DNA of 64,000 bases, from assembly GCA_025060675.1 (NCBI GenBank), contig JANXBI010000003.1, forward strand, positions 62,001 through 126,000, in the 5' to 3' direction. Below, piece after piece: positions 8,844 to 18,100 of this stretch. The translations under genes were made by a program, and so were the position numbers. Source of the stretch: Candidatus Caldatribacterium sp. Lineage in GTDB: Bacteria; Atribacterota; Atribacteria; Atribacterales; Caldatribacteriaceae. The first letter of the stretch is position 1; every line of letters begins with the position of its first letter. The notes under the pieces were generated by a model. That model searched no databases. It had not been told where the DNA came from and was given only the letters and a program-made list of their open reading frames with translations.

Positions 8844-9191
8844 TCAACCCCCCTCACGAGCAAGGTAGTACACGTACCGACCAGGAGTGAGCTCAAGAGT
8901 GTAAATCGTGATGGTATCGGTAATGGAAAGGTACCCTTCCTTCGTTATGGAAACCACGTACGTTCCAGGAGGAAGCTGGAAATGAGCCCTCCCATTTGCG
9001 TCGGTGTAGCGGACTGCGGTAACGTTTCCCTCCACCGAAACCCGAGCAAGGGGGACAGGCAGGACAGAACCCCCCGGTGAGTCGAGACGCATTTCGTAGA
9101 CGAAAATGTACGTGTCCTTCATCTGCCAGCGGACCCCACAACCAGAAACGAAAAGAAAAAGAAGGAGTACGACCCCAAGATATTTCCCCAT
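8844..9191 (-). CDS. Small lipoprotein with one carboxypeptidase-regulatory-like domain
   Basis: This 115-residue protein has a lipoprotein signal (MGKYLGVVLLLFLFVSGCG, lipobox VSGC). It has one beta-sandwich unit with VPLARVSVEGN, YTDANGRAHFQLPPGTYVVSI and TKEGYLS motifs, like each repeat of the neighbour downstream. It is the first gene of the minus-strand operon that continues through cheA, cheY and rpoN, with a GGAGG ribosome-binding site. No enzyme motif is seen. Function unknown. Confidence 0.75.
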   Translation of the reverse strand: MGKYLGVVLLLFLFVSGCGVRWQMKDTYIFVYEMRLDSPGGSVLPVPLARVSVEGNVTAVRYTDANGRAHFQLPPGTYVVSITKEGYLSITDTITIYTLELTPGRYVYYLAREGG

Positions 9192-9677
9192 TGCCAGACC
9201 TCCTCAAAAGCTGCACAACTTTTGGATAAAAAACCCTGCCACTTTTTCCCTGTGGTATGATAAAGAGGGCGCGCGGGAGGTGTTCTTTCTTGAGCGTTGT
9301 TCTCTCTACCTTAGAGGGCATCACAAGAGAAATTCTGGAAATCCATTGCTCCAGGTACTCTCCATTTTTCCCTCCTGAAAGCAGCCTAAAGCGGGTTTTT
9401 GATCCTCCTAGCCTCAAGACCGACCCCTCCACCTTAAAAAGGCCTAAGGTGCAGACTTTTTCGAATTCCCGCAAGCATCTTTGTCCTCTCCTTGCACCAC
9501 AAAGACCAAAAAGGTCCAGTGGAAACACCTCCCTTACCCCAAGGGGCACCAACACGTGGTTTGTTCATTTCCCTTGCCTCCTGCGGGATGAAGGGCCGAA
9601 TTGCCATCATAGGAGGTTCTTTTCAGTGCGCTCAACAGAAAAGCCTCCTAAAACCACAGAGGTTTGGTGATGCAACC
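9192..9677. other. Intergenic region with several inverted repeats, no convincing gene
   Basis: These 486 bp separate the divergent lipoprotein and DUF2271 genes. The open frame from 9257 on the plus strand shows no protein-family features. Inverted repeats are frequent: ACCTTA/TAAGGT near 9431-9450, a nested CCAC-GACC/GGTC-GTGG hairpin at about 9496-9522, CCCC/GGGG near 9537-9546, and the larger structure annotated at 9601-9675. A long structured 5' leader for the plus-strand gene is the most likely content. Confidence 0.5.
9601..9675 (+). promoter_or_regulatory. Predicted three-way-junction RNA covering the ribosome-binding site of the DUF2271 gene
   Basis: The segment folds by inspection into an outer stem TTGC-c-ATCA (9601-9609) with TGATGCAA (9668-9675). 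Inside it lie hairpin AGGAGG/CCTCCT plus CTTTTC/GAAAAG (9611-9649, 13-base loop) and small hairpin AACC/GGTT (9652-9664). The 3' strand of the outer stem contains GGTGA, the apparent ribosome-binding site for GTG 9678. Opening and closing the stem could therefore switch translation. I do not recognise it as a known riboswitch class. Confidence 0.4.
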
Positions 9678-10247
9678 GTGGACAGGGTGCGCTTTCTCTC
9701 CTTCACGATCCTCGCAGTCCTCTCTTTTGTTCTCCCTGGTCCTCGAACCACCAGTAAAGAAAACCAGAGTCTGGGTACCTTAGAAATCTCTTTCGATTTC
9801 ACTAGGCAGCGGACGATTGCCTCAAACCAGTACGCCGTATGGATTGAGGATGCCAAGGGGAACGTGGTGAAGACACTCTCCGTTACAGCATTCACTGGGC
9901 GAGGAGGATACAGACGCCGACCCGATTGCCTCCCAACCTGGGTGCAGAAGGCAAGACCTCAAGAGCTCCCTAAGATTGATGCCATAACGAGTGCCACTCC
10001 AAAGAGTGGACCCCAAGTGTACACCTGGGATGGACAGGATGAGGAGGGAAATTTCGTAACTCCTGGGGTGTACCGCTTCATCATCGAAGCAACGCTTTAC
10101 TGGTCGAATCGAGTGATTTTCACAGGAACTTTCACGTACGGTGGAGAAAGCACGGATACCATTCCCATTACGGTAGAACGCTTCGGTGGAAGAGAAAACG
10201 AGGATATGATTACCAACGTGAAAGCACGGTACGTCAAGAGAGGATAA
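9678..10247 (+). CDS. Exported DUF2271-family protein (FlgD-Ig-like fold)
   Basis: About 189 residues: a Sec signal peptide (MDRVRFLSFTILAVLSFVLPG) and then one domain matching the predicted periplasmic DUF2271 family (LEISFDFTRQRTIASNQYAVWIEDAKG ... KIDAITSATPKSG ... VYTWDGQDEEGNFVTPGVYRF). The family has an immunoglobulin-like fold and is often found near flavin-transfer (ApbE) or FMN-binding redox proteins, but its role is not established. GTG 9678 is preferred because it gives a proper signal peptide and follows GGTGA; the open frame extends upstream without any family features. The leader preceding it appears highly structured. Confidence 0.8.
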   Translation: MDRVRFLSFTILAVLSFVLPGPRTTSKENQSLGTLEISFDFTRQRTIASNQYAVWIEDAKGNVVKTLSVTAFTGRGGYRRRPDCLPTWVQKARPQELPKIDAITSATPKSGPQVYTWDGQDEEGNFVTPGVYRFIIEATLYWSNRVIFTGTFTYGGESTDTIPITVERFGGRENEDMITNVKARYVKRG

Positions 10248-10579
10248 AAGTGTATCGCAAAGCCACAGAGTGGAGAAGGTAGCAAGCATGTTTTGAAGTT
10301 GCCGAAACCAAGACAAACACTGCGCTTCTGTGTCCTTATAGCCTCAGGATTGAGCCACAAGTTCCACAATACCTGTACCACTTTAGCGTCTGAGAGTAAA
10401 CAAGGGTACCCAGACGGTTACGGACGGAGAGATACCCCTTGGAGTGGTAGGTCGCTCTCAGAGCGGCGCAAAGCGGAATCAGAAGAATCTACCATTCCCC
10501 CACAGAAAATAAATGGGAAAGGCTATTGCTTGTTATTTTGCCCCTTTTAAGAGAGGGTGAGCTTGCCAAGTCCACACCC
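10248..10579. other. Intergenic region, no gene seen
   Basis: These 332 bp lie between the convergent DUF2271 and URO-D-family genes. I see no coding frame with family features. Near 10553-10589 an inverted repeat GAGGGTG/CACCCTC could act as a weak terminator for the minus-strand gene, but it lacks a clear T-run. Confidence 0.5.
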
Positions 10580-11689
10580 TCACCCCAAAAACCGTAAGCC
10601 CTCATCAAGCATGATGAGATACTGCTTGAGGGGAACGTAATTGGCGATGGAATTCCCAGAACCCAAAGCAAAACCACCGTGTGGAGCAAGTTCCTCGAGG
10701 ATACCACGCACGTATCGGCGAAGTTCCTCCTCTGGAAGGCGGATGAGCTTATCCAAATCAACCCCACCAAGGATACCCACCCGATTCCCATAACGTTTCC
10801 CAAACTCCGTTACAGGGAGAATTTCGTCTTGGAAAGAGTGGAACGCATCGACAGGAACCTCATCGAGGAAGGCGTCAAAAACCCGGTAGATATTCCCACA
10901 GGAGTGGAGGAAGTAGTACTTTCCTTTCTCATGAGCAAGACTACAGAGCCTCTTGTGCCAGGGGAAGACGAATTCCTCAAGATCTCGAGGAGAGAGGAAT
11001 GTGGCACTCCTGTACCCCCAATCGTCTCCTTGGAAAATCCCGCCCACAATATCTAAATCGATGAGTTGCTGGTAAAACGAAAGAATAATTGCTCCTACTC
11101 GCTCGAAAACCGCCCGAACAAGAGCTCTATTCTCGTAAAGGAGCAGGGAAAGGCCTTCAAAACCAAGAAGCGTCTCGCTCACCACCTCAAAAATCCCTCC
11201 ACAGGCGTTGAGAAGAAGCTTCATGCCCTCCGGCAGGATACGGGAAAGTTCTTCATAGGGAGAAAAATCAAAGCCTTCCACACTTGGCCAGGGATAGCAC
11301 TCAAAATCCGTAAAGGAGGTAATGACCCCAGAAGATTCTTCCACCCATTCCCGTACTCCTCGCGAGAGAAGAGCAGGATCCTCTCCTCTGCGAACTTTTC
11401 CTGGGAAATGGAGTCCCATGCCTGGGACGTCAACAAAAATACAGTAATCGTACCCCAGGCGTTTGAAGAAACGCACATACTGGGAGAGAAGGCAAGGCAT
11501 GACTTCCCGTGTCGGTGATGCAAGGGTCTCCCCGAAAAAAGAACGCGTAACCTCTCCAATAACCTCAGGGTCGATAAGGAGTTCGGCAAAGTGAACCCTC
11601 TTTGGTTTCTTTTTTCCCACCACAACTGCCACAAATTCGGCAAAATCCGGAACAAAGGTGTCCTTTACGATGCATTCGACGATACGCAT
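10580..11689 (-). CDS. Uroporphyrinogen-decarboxylase-family (URO-D) protein, MtaA/CmuA-like
   Basis: This 369-residue TIM-barrel protein belongs to the URO-D superfamily that includes corrinoid:CoM methyltransferases as well as HemE. Visible signatures are GGIFQGDDWGYRSATFLSPRDLEEFVFPWHKRL, KYYFLHSCGNIYRVFDAFLDEVPVDAFHSFQ and GGVDLDKLIRLPEEELRRYVRGILEELAPHGGFALGSGNSI, cited in part as FLHSCGN (a His/Cys metal-binding position in the methyltransferases) and ILGGVD. The N-terminal arginines expected of true HemE are not apparent, so a methyl-transfer or other role is likelier than heme synthesis. ATG 11689 follows GGAGAG and lies one base after the stop of yjbQ. No corrinoid protein is adjacent, so the substrate is unknown. 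Confidence 0.75.
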   Translation of the reverse strand: MRIVECIVKDTFVPDFAEFVAVVVGKKKPKRVHFAELLIDPEVIGEVTRSFFGETLASPTREVMPCLLSQYVRFFKRLGYDYCIFVDVPGMGLHFPGKVRRGEDPALLSRGVREWVEESSGVITSFTDFECYPWPSVEGFDFSPYEELSRILPEGMKLLLNACGGIFEVVSETLLGFEGLSLLLYENRALVRAVFERVGAIILSFYQQLIDLDIVGGIFQGDDWGYRSATFLSPRDLEEFVFPWHKRLCSLAHEKGKYYFLHSCGNIYRVFDAFLDEVPVDAFHSFQDEILPVTEFGKRYGNRVGILGGVDLDKLIRLPEEELRRYVRGILEELAPHGGFALGSGNSIANYVPLKQYLIMLDEGLRFLG

Positions 11690-11690
11690 G

Positions 11691-12086
11691 CTACTCTCCA
11701 ATAACCTGCACCCAGACGCGACGTTGCCTTGGGCCGTCGAACTCACAGAGGAAGATTCCCTGCCAAGTCCCAAGGAGAATTTTGCCATCTTCAAAGATAA
11801 CGTTCACCGAAGGACCCACCAGGGAAGCCTTCACATGGGCAGGGGCATTCCCCTCAACGTGCTCATAGGGAAGGTGCTCAGGAACAACATGGCGGAGACC
11901 CCGGAGGATGTCCAAAACCACGTCCGGATCGGCACTCTCATTAATGGTCACCCCTGCAGTCGTGTGAGGAACGTATACCGTGCAGATACCCCGCTTCTTC
12001 CCTGACTCCTGCACTGCCTGACGAACAAGAGAGGTGATATTCACCATCTCTTCCTTTTGCCGCGTAGCCACATTGAATTCCCGCAT
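11691..12086 (-). CDS. YjbQ / UPF0047-family protein
   Basis: 131 residues with the family hallmarks GICTVYVPHTTAGVTINESADPDV and HVKASLVGPSVNVIFEDGKILLGTWQGIFLCEFDGPR (given here as VPHTTAGVTINE and LGTWQGIFLCEFDGPR). The family is a small trimeric beta protein. Some members can weakly perform thiamine-phosphate synthase chemistry, but the physiological role is unsettled. ATG 12086 is chosen because GAGGGTG precedes it; upstream in-frame codons run into the HerA-like gene. It is tightly linked to the URO-D gene (one-base gap). Confidence 0.88.
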   Translation of the reverse strand: MREFNVATRQKEEMVNITSLVRQAVQESGKKRGICTVYVPHTTAGVTINESADPDVVLDILRGLRHVVPEHLPYEHVEGNAPAHVKASLVGPSVNVIFEDGKILLGTWQGIFLCEFDGPRQRRVWVQVIGE

Positions 12087-12096
12087 AGTATCACCC

Positions 12097-14061
12097 TCAC
12101 TCAAAGAGTTTTTGGAATTCCTCCTCAGAAAGTGGCGCAACATTTTTCCCACACCGCAACGTGCGTTTCTCTTCCGAAGTTGCCCAGGGTGTCAACGGGA
12201 AACGGACGGTGAGGGGAAGGCGGAAGAACGGTTGATCGACGATGACCTCTCCTGGAAGAAGGGATGCGGCTTTCTCTCGCAGGATACCCTGGAGGTGGGC
12301 ATACTCTTCTTTATGGAGCTCTGCGTGCTTTTGTCGTCCCACAACGGTTGTCGCTGCCTGAGTGATAACTCGATAGTCGACTTGCGATGCGGTCTGTTCT
12401 GCTCCGATAAGCACAATCCGGAATGACCGTCCTCGCTCAGCCACGTCCCGGAAAATCTGCCCAAGAAATCCACCCCCTTCCCGGGGAGCGTATTTATTGA
12501 GTTCATCAAGGTACACGAAAACCGGTTCCTTCAAGAGATCCTGTTCCTTGACCCAGAGCACCTCTCGAAGCACTGCCCCAACAACGAACGCCTGTCCTCG
12601 AGGGGGGAGCTTGGCGATGTCCACGACCGTTACCCCTCCCGGACGGTTCCAAGCGAGCGCATACGCAGGCACCGGAGGAGCATCAAGAACCCTCTTCGGG
12701 GAAGGGAGAATGCTCCGCCAAAGTCTCCCCAGGCCACTGCGCTCAGCAAGACGCAATCTCCGGGAAATAGCCAGCACCGTCCGTTCATCAACACGTTCTT
12801 CCTCAAGCCTTTTTGCTAAGGCTTGAGTCCCTTCTCCCTCTGCACAACCATGGAGGAGATCCACAAGGTCTCGAAGGGAGTTAGGTAACGCAAAACGGTG
12901 AAGCATCCAGGAAGGATCTTCGCCACATACCGCAAGATACACCCGAACAAGAGTTCGGTTGTCACAGCCCTCTAAGGAAAAACGGAGATTCTCCTCGCGG
13001 TAAGGCGTATCCCTGGCCAAAAGCTCAGACTTTGCCTCATGAACGAGGCATTCGTACTGGTCCTGAAGGAATTCCTCAACAACCGAAACCACAAGCGAGA
13101 AGTTTGCGTTCCTCTCGAGCTCTTCGGGGTCAAAAAAGAGGGGCAAAAGCCCAAGTTCAGCGATGTCAAGAACGTCCCATCCATAGACTTGAACGTTCCC
13201 GCGCGAGTGAACAAGGTGAGGTTGACCATTGGGTTTTGGAGGGACAGCGACCATGACGTTATCAAAAGGCTTTGGTTCGACGCCGAAACGCCGGAACATC
13301 CCTCTCCAGAGTTCAGCTTGCTTCGCATCTTCTGCATTTTCCCACTCGCTGTTCCAGTGGTCGAGAAAAAGGAGGCTCTCCCCTTTCACGTTGAACACCA
13401 GAGCCCGACTGTCTCGGAGAAAGGTAGCAACATCATGAGCCAGGCAACACCCCGAAGCTTTCGGGTAGTTGAGCATCATCCAAAGGAGGAACGTGGCATA
13501 CGAGGTCTTCGCAGCCACACCCGATTGCCCGCTGACGTTCACGTGCGCTCCGTTGTCACCAAGAAGGTACCGGACATCGAGGTAGGCGACCTCACTGTTT
13601 GAGAGCACCCCACAGGGGAGAGCTCGACGGGCTCTTTTCACCTCGTCAAACCCAAGAGCGATGTCAGTTTCTTCGGGAGCAGCAAGGAACACCCGTTCAC
13701 CCACCGGGGGAGGAACGAGGGAGGGAATAGTGACAAAATGCTCCCCCTCCTTTTTGAGCGTCCGGGTCACCACAACCTGTCCAAGGTAGATGGTGACACC
13801 ACTGTACTGCCCCTGGGCATATGCCTCTTCCTGGTATCCAGTACTTACCGTTCCATCCCAGGAAGCCACTACCTCACTCACCACTCCATAGAGACGGAAT
13901 GTCTCATCCCCCCAGGAGAAATCCACTCGCACAATGGTTTCAAGCCGAATGCCTGAAGAGAAGGCTGGATGCATCCGTACCCAGAAGGTATACGGGGTGA
14001 CCTCCCGAAGGCCTGTCACAGTCCCAATAGCTTCCACACCTTTCACCTCTTCCCTTTCCAA
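12097..14061 (-). CDS. herA: HerA-like (DUF87) DNA-translocating ATPase
   Basis: A 654-residue HerA/FtsK-superfamily ATPase. An N-terminal beta-barrel region (IGTVTGLREVTPYTFWVRM) precedes the P-loop region. The P-loop is a recognised variant, GQSGVAAKTS at residues 178-187, with Ala before the Lys instead of Gly. Walker B is PVFVYLDELNKYAP, and LIGAEQTASQVDYRVITQAATTVVGR is the conserved sensor/arginine segment. HerA forms a hexameric ring that feeds DNA to NurA during end resection. NurA overlaps immediately upstream and SbcC/SbcD precede it, so all four form an operon. TTG 14061 starts the frame; GTG 14046 or 14037 have better ribosome-binding sites. Confidence 0.85.
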   Translation of the reverse strand: MEREEVKGVEAIGTVTGLREVTPYTFWVRMHPAFSSGIRLETIVRVDFSWGDETFRLYGVVSEVVASWDGTVSTGYQEEAYAQGQYSGVTIYLGQVVVTRTLKKEGEHFVTIPSLVPPPVGERVFLAAPEETDIALGFDEVKRARRALPCGVLSNSEVAYLDVRYLLGDNGAHVNVSGQSGVAAKTSYATFLLWMMLNYPKASGCCLAHDVATFLRDSRALVFNVKGESLLFLDHWNSEWENAEDAKQAELWRGMFRRFGVEPKPFDNVMVAVPPKPNGQPHLVHSRGNVQVYGWDVLDIAELGLLPLFFDPEELERNANFSLVVSVVEEFLQDQYECLVHEAKSELLARDTPYREENLRFSLEGCDNRTLVRVYLAVCGEDPSWMLHRFALPNSLRDLVDLLHGCAEGEGTQALAKRLEEERVDERTVLAISRRLRLAERSGLGRLWRSILPSPKRVLDAPPVPAYALAWNRPGGVTVVDIAKLPPRGQAFVVGAVLREVLWVKEQDLLKEPVFVYLDELNKYAPREGGGFLGQIFRDVAERGRSFRIVLIGAEQTASQVDYRVITQAATTVVGRQKHAELHKEEYAHLQGILREKAASLLPGEVIVDQPFFRLPLTVRFPLTPWATSEEKRTLRCGKNVAPLSEEEFQKLFE

Positions 14062-15107
14062 AGTGCCTGCCGAAGGAGTTCTTGTACAAGATGAGAAGGA
14101 GCAAAGTGTTGACTGAGACGCTCCTCAAGGGCAATGATGGGAAAGAGATTCTCCGGAAGCCGCTTCCATGGGTAATCCCCTGTAAGTCCAGGAAGGACCT
14201 GCGCAAGGCCATCGAAGAACCTGGTGATTTCTCCGCGAAGGGTTGAAAACTCCACTGCCGGAACAACGACCTCAAGGCGAACAAGGCCTTTCCAAGGAAA
14301 GTCGGGATCTTGAAGGAGGCGAAGGTACGAGAAAATCCGCAAAATATCCGTACGATCCTCTCTGAGAAACCCCGCCACAAAAGGCGTCCTCCGCCCTTGG
14401 GGGAGTTGCCAAAGCTTCTCAAGCCACTCCCGAGGACACCGGAGCTCTTCAACCCTCTTCACAAGACCACAGGGACCGACACCAGGGATAAAAGAGGGAG
14501 GATCGATAAAGTGAATAGTGCCGTCCTTAACGACTGGGGCACGATTCACAAGAAGGTCTCGCACCACCTCTTGCTCCAGACACTGCATGACGTTGAGAAT
14601 CGCCTGCCGAGCCACCTCCGTATCAGGTAGGACTTGAGCACGCCGGCTCGTCTCCGCAAGGGAAAAAGTCATGTCCATGCCAAGGTTGAGTTCTGGGCGC
14701 TCCACAGTAGCACCCAAAGCAAGGTCCTTTCCCGCACCAAGAACACGTCGATACCGAGGCAGAGAAGAAGGGGAAAAACCGAAGGAAAGTCCTTTTCCTT
14801 TTTCCCATAAAACCCAAGAGGCGGCTACCTCAGCAAGGAGGAGCACCGCGGTACGGAAGAGAATGCGAGCGTGAATGCGTACCTTCCCATCGACAAAGAA
14901 CACCTGTTCGAAAGTCGGAAAGGAGGTGGTTCCATCGGGAAACTCTCGCCAGACCTTACTCTCCCAGAACTCTTCTGGAGCAAGGGGAAAGACATCGCCA
15001 ACTTCACGATGGAGGAAGACGTCCTCGCCACCGTGCCAGTGATCCACCTGGGCGAAGTTGTTCCGAAGGAGTTCGGTTATATCGCGAGGTTCTCGTTTCT
15101 CCTCCAT
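14043..15107 (-). CDS. nurA: NurA-domain nuclease
   Basis: This 354-residue protein carries NurA-like acidic motifs in order: FFVDGKVRIHAR (about residues 69-80, the first catalytic Asp-Gly), VVKDGTIHFIDPPSF mid-protein, and GLVKRVEELRCP downstream. NurA is a 5'-3' and single-strand nuclease that works with the HerA motor, encoded overlapping downstream. Its start lies 31 bp inside the end of sbcC. Conservation outside the motifs looks low, as is usual for NurA, so assignment depends on motifs plus context. Confidence 0.8.
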   Translation of the reverse strand: MEEKREPRDITELLRNNFAQVDHWHGGEDVFLHREVGDVFPLAPEEFWESKVWREFPDGTTSFPTFEQVFFVDGKVRIHARILFRTAVLLLAEVAASWVLWEKGKGLSFGFSPSSLPRYRRVLGAGKDLALGATVERPELNLGMDMTFSLAETSRRAQVLPDTEVARQAILNVMQCLEQEVVRDLLVNRAPVVKDGTIHFIDPPSFIPGVGPCGLVKRVEELRCPREWLEKLWQLPQGRRTPFVAGFLREDRTDILRIFSYLRLLQDPDFPWKGLVRLEVVVPAVEFSTLRGEITRFFDGLAQVLPGLTGDYPWKRLPENLFPIIALEERLSQHFAPSHLVQELLRQALWKGKR

Positions 15108-18100
15108 CGCACCATCCCTTCTCGGACCTCAAGTTGCATCGGGAAGTATCCGGCAAAATCCGGGTCATGGGTCACAATACCCACCATCTTGCCTTCCCGA
15201 CTCAAACGGAATATCGCGTCAGCCACAAGGTCAAGATGCTCTCGATCAAGGGTTGAAAATCCTTCATCGATGAAAAGGCACTCAGTCCTTTTGGCGTATC
15301 GTTCCTCAAGTCGCAGACCCGACAAAGCCAAAGCAAGAGCAAGAGCAATAAGGGTTTTCTCTCCTCCTGAACACTCTTCAAGCAAACGCTCCCCTCCGCC
15401 GAATTTCCGATCAAGAACCACAATATCCGCTACATCACGATTCACCTGCATCCGCAAAGCGTACCGTCCTCCAGAGAGCCCAAGGAGAATACGAGAACTC
15501 TCCTTCTCAAGACGGGCAAAAAGCAGTTGGAGGAGGTAATTCTTGAAGCCCCCAACCTCCAAGGCCCGCTGCAGTTCAGCGTGGACCTCATACCTTTTTG
15601 ACTTCTCACCTACCGTCACCCTCAGGCGTTCCCACTCTCTTTGCTTCTCCGCGTTCTGTCGAAGTCCTTCCCGAACCTCTCCAAGGCGCTTGTGGAGGGT
15701 GCTCACCCTGCTCTCAAGGTCCAGGAGGTCCTTCTCAAGCTTCAAGAGCTCTCCTTCCACAGCGTCCTCGGAAAGCCCTAAGGCTTTTTCAAAGGCCTCT
15801 TTCTCCCTTACCTTCTTAGCCTTATGCTTCACAAGCCCTTCGAGTTCCCCCTCGAGGCGATGGAGTTCCACTCGACTCGTTCCAGGCGTTCGCCCAAGGA
15901 AGCTCAAATACACCTCTTCGCTCCATCGCCGTTTCTCAAGCTCAGCAAGGAAGAGATTCCGAAGGCGAACCTCCTCTCGAACCAACGCTTCCTTTTCTTC
16001 CCGACGCCCCTTTATGCTCTCCACAAGACGCGTTTGCTCAAGCGCAAGGACATCAAGACGTTCCTTTTTTGCTTTTGCCTCCGCCCCAAGACGCAGCACT
16101 TCTTGTTCAGCTTTCCGGAGCCTCGCCTTAAGGTCCTCTGCAAACTCTCCGAAGACATCACTTGGAATCCCTAAGGAGGCACAATACTCGGCAAAGAGCG
16201 CTTCCTTAGGTTTGAGCGCTGCACAGAGTTTCTCCTTTTCGGAAGAGATGCCAAGAAGGCGCGCCTCTTCCTCTTTTCTCCTCTCCTCTAGGAAACGGAG
16301 CCGTTCCTGCAAGGTGAGGAGCCTTCGGCGCTGTACTTCCACCTCCTGCTGCAGCGCTTCCCTCTCCCGCCCTTTCAAGCGCACCCACTCGCGGAACCGA
16401 GAGGGGGAGAATTTCTCCCTTTCAGGGTATCCGGAAAGGGCTAAAGCTTCCCGAATACGGTCACGGAGCTCCTGCCACTCCCGGAAGAGAATTTCACTAG
16501 CGTTTTTGATGCCCTCAAGCTCCTTCCGCTTCATCTCGTATTCCCGCGACACCTCTTCTATTTCCCGCACCAGGTGCTCCTTCCGGGTAAGGAGAGAGGT
16601 TCGCTCTTCATGGAAACTTCGGTACTCCCGCTCCAGAACTACGATATCCACCCGTTCCCGTTCTCCCTCCGGGAAAGGGACTTGGCTTCCGCACACCGGA
16701 CACGTCCCTTGACGGCGCCATTCTTCTTCAAGCTCTCCAACGACGAAAATCCTCACACCCTGATGGTACCGCGCTTCGTACTCGTCTTTCTTTGCCTCAA
16801 GAACTACAAGACGAGCCTCAAGACGCTCTCTCTCTTCAACGAGCCTTCGCAGGTGAGTATCACCCTTGGCCACTTCCTCCCGGAGCCTTTGCCATTCCCC
16901 TTTCAATCTTTCCAACTCCTGGGCTTTCCTTTGCTCTTCAGGAAGGAGTTCATCAAGAAGGCGCAAGGCCTCTTCAATCCTTGCGTGTGCCTCGTCAACT
17001 TGGGCAAGAAGAAGCTCCTTCTCACGCAGGAGTTCCTCTTCTCTTTTTCCTTCCTCCCGAAGACGCTCCTCTTCCTTGAGAAATTCGGCAATCTTTGCTT
17101 TGAGTTCTGTTTCCTTCTCCTCCCAGAGTGACAACTCCTTTTGACCCTGCGAGAGGGCTTCAAAAAGGGGTCTTCCCCGCTCCTCGACTTCCTGGACGAG
17201 TCGTCGAAGCTTCTCCTCTTCTTCCCTCCAGCGCGCTTCCTCCTCAAGGAGCCTCGCGTGTTCCCTCTCCGTCTCTGCAAGAGCTCGCACCGTTTCCTCA
17301 AAAAGCTCCTGCTCTTTTTCCTCTTCTCTGGCCACCCGAGCCACAAGTTCCACTACCTGCCTCCACGGTCTCTCAAAGGTCTCGTGGATACGGTGGGCAA
17401 GCTCAATCGTCTCGTCCTCCTCAACAAGGCGGAGGAGCTCTTCGCGTCTCCTCATGAGGCTTTCAACACGTTCGGTACATTCCCGGATTTCCCCAAGAAC
17501 CTCTCGAAACTTCCGCAGTTTCTCAAGGCGCTCCCGAAGTACAACCACACTTTTTTGAACCACCGCAAGCTCCCTCTCGAGAGCCTCCTCTTCCCTCTGG
17601 AGTCGAATCTCTTCCCTTTCTAAGTCTTCAGCTTCGAGAATACGGAGCTTCTCCCGAAGCGGTCCAAGCTCTCCTTCAAGCACTTTCACCGTGTCGCGTA
17701 CCTTCTCCCGTACCTTATCAATGACGCCAAGGTCAAAGAGGCTGCTCAAAGTCCTGAAGCGATCCGCTGAGGATGCTTCGACAAAGGCAAGCGTTTCCCC
17801 CTGAGGGAGAAAGACCGAAGAGCGAAACGTCAGCGCATCACACCCAAGAAGCTCCTCAATATGGGCATTGACGATTTGCTCCCCCGAGGCAAGCGGCTTC
17901 CACCGCTCCCCCTCACGCTGCTCCAGGTACGCCACACCGCCCTGTTTCACCGAGTACTCTCGGGTGACCCGAAATCGCCTCCCCGCCACAAGGAACTCAA
18001 ACTGCACCCGCAGGGCTTTGTCAGGACTCCCTCGATGGATGAGCTCCCTCTTGCTTCGCTCCACGCGTATCCCCCGACCGTACAAAGCAAAGTACATGGC

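Noticed and set aside
9221..9245. Sigma-54-like promoter (TGGCAG ... TTTA on the minus strand) before the lipoprotein-chemotaxis operon
   Set aside because: The -12 GC pair is missing and the match is too weak to claim, although sigma-54 is encoded in this operon.
9257..9670. 137-codon plus-strand open frame before the DUF2271 gene
   Set aside because: No ribosome-binding site, no family features, and its composition suggests a structured leader rather than coding.
15543..16712. 389-codon plus-strand open frame inside sbcC
   Set aside because: It is Ser/Arg-rich nonsense mirrored from the Glu/Arg-rich coiled coil of SbcC on the other strand.
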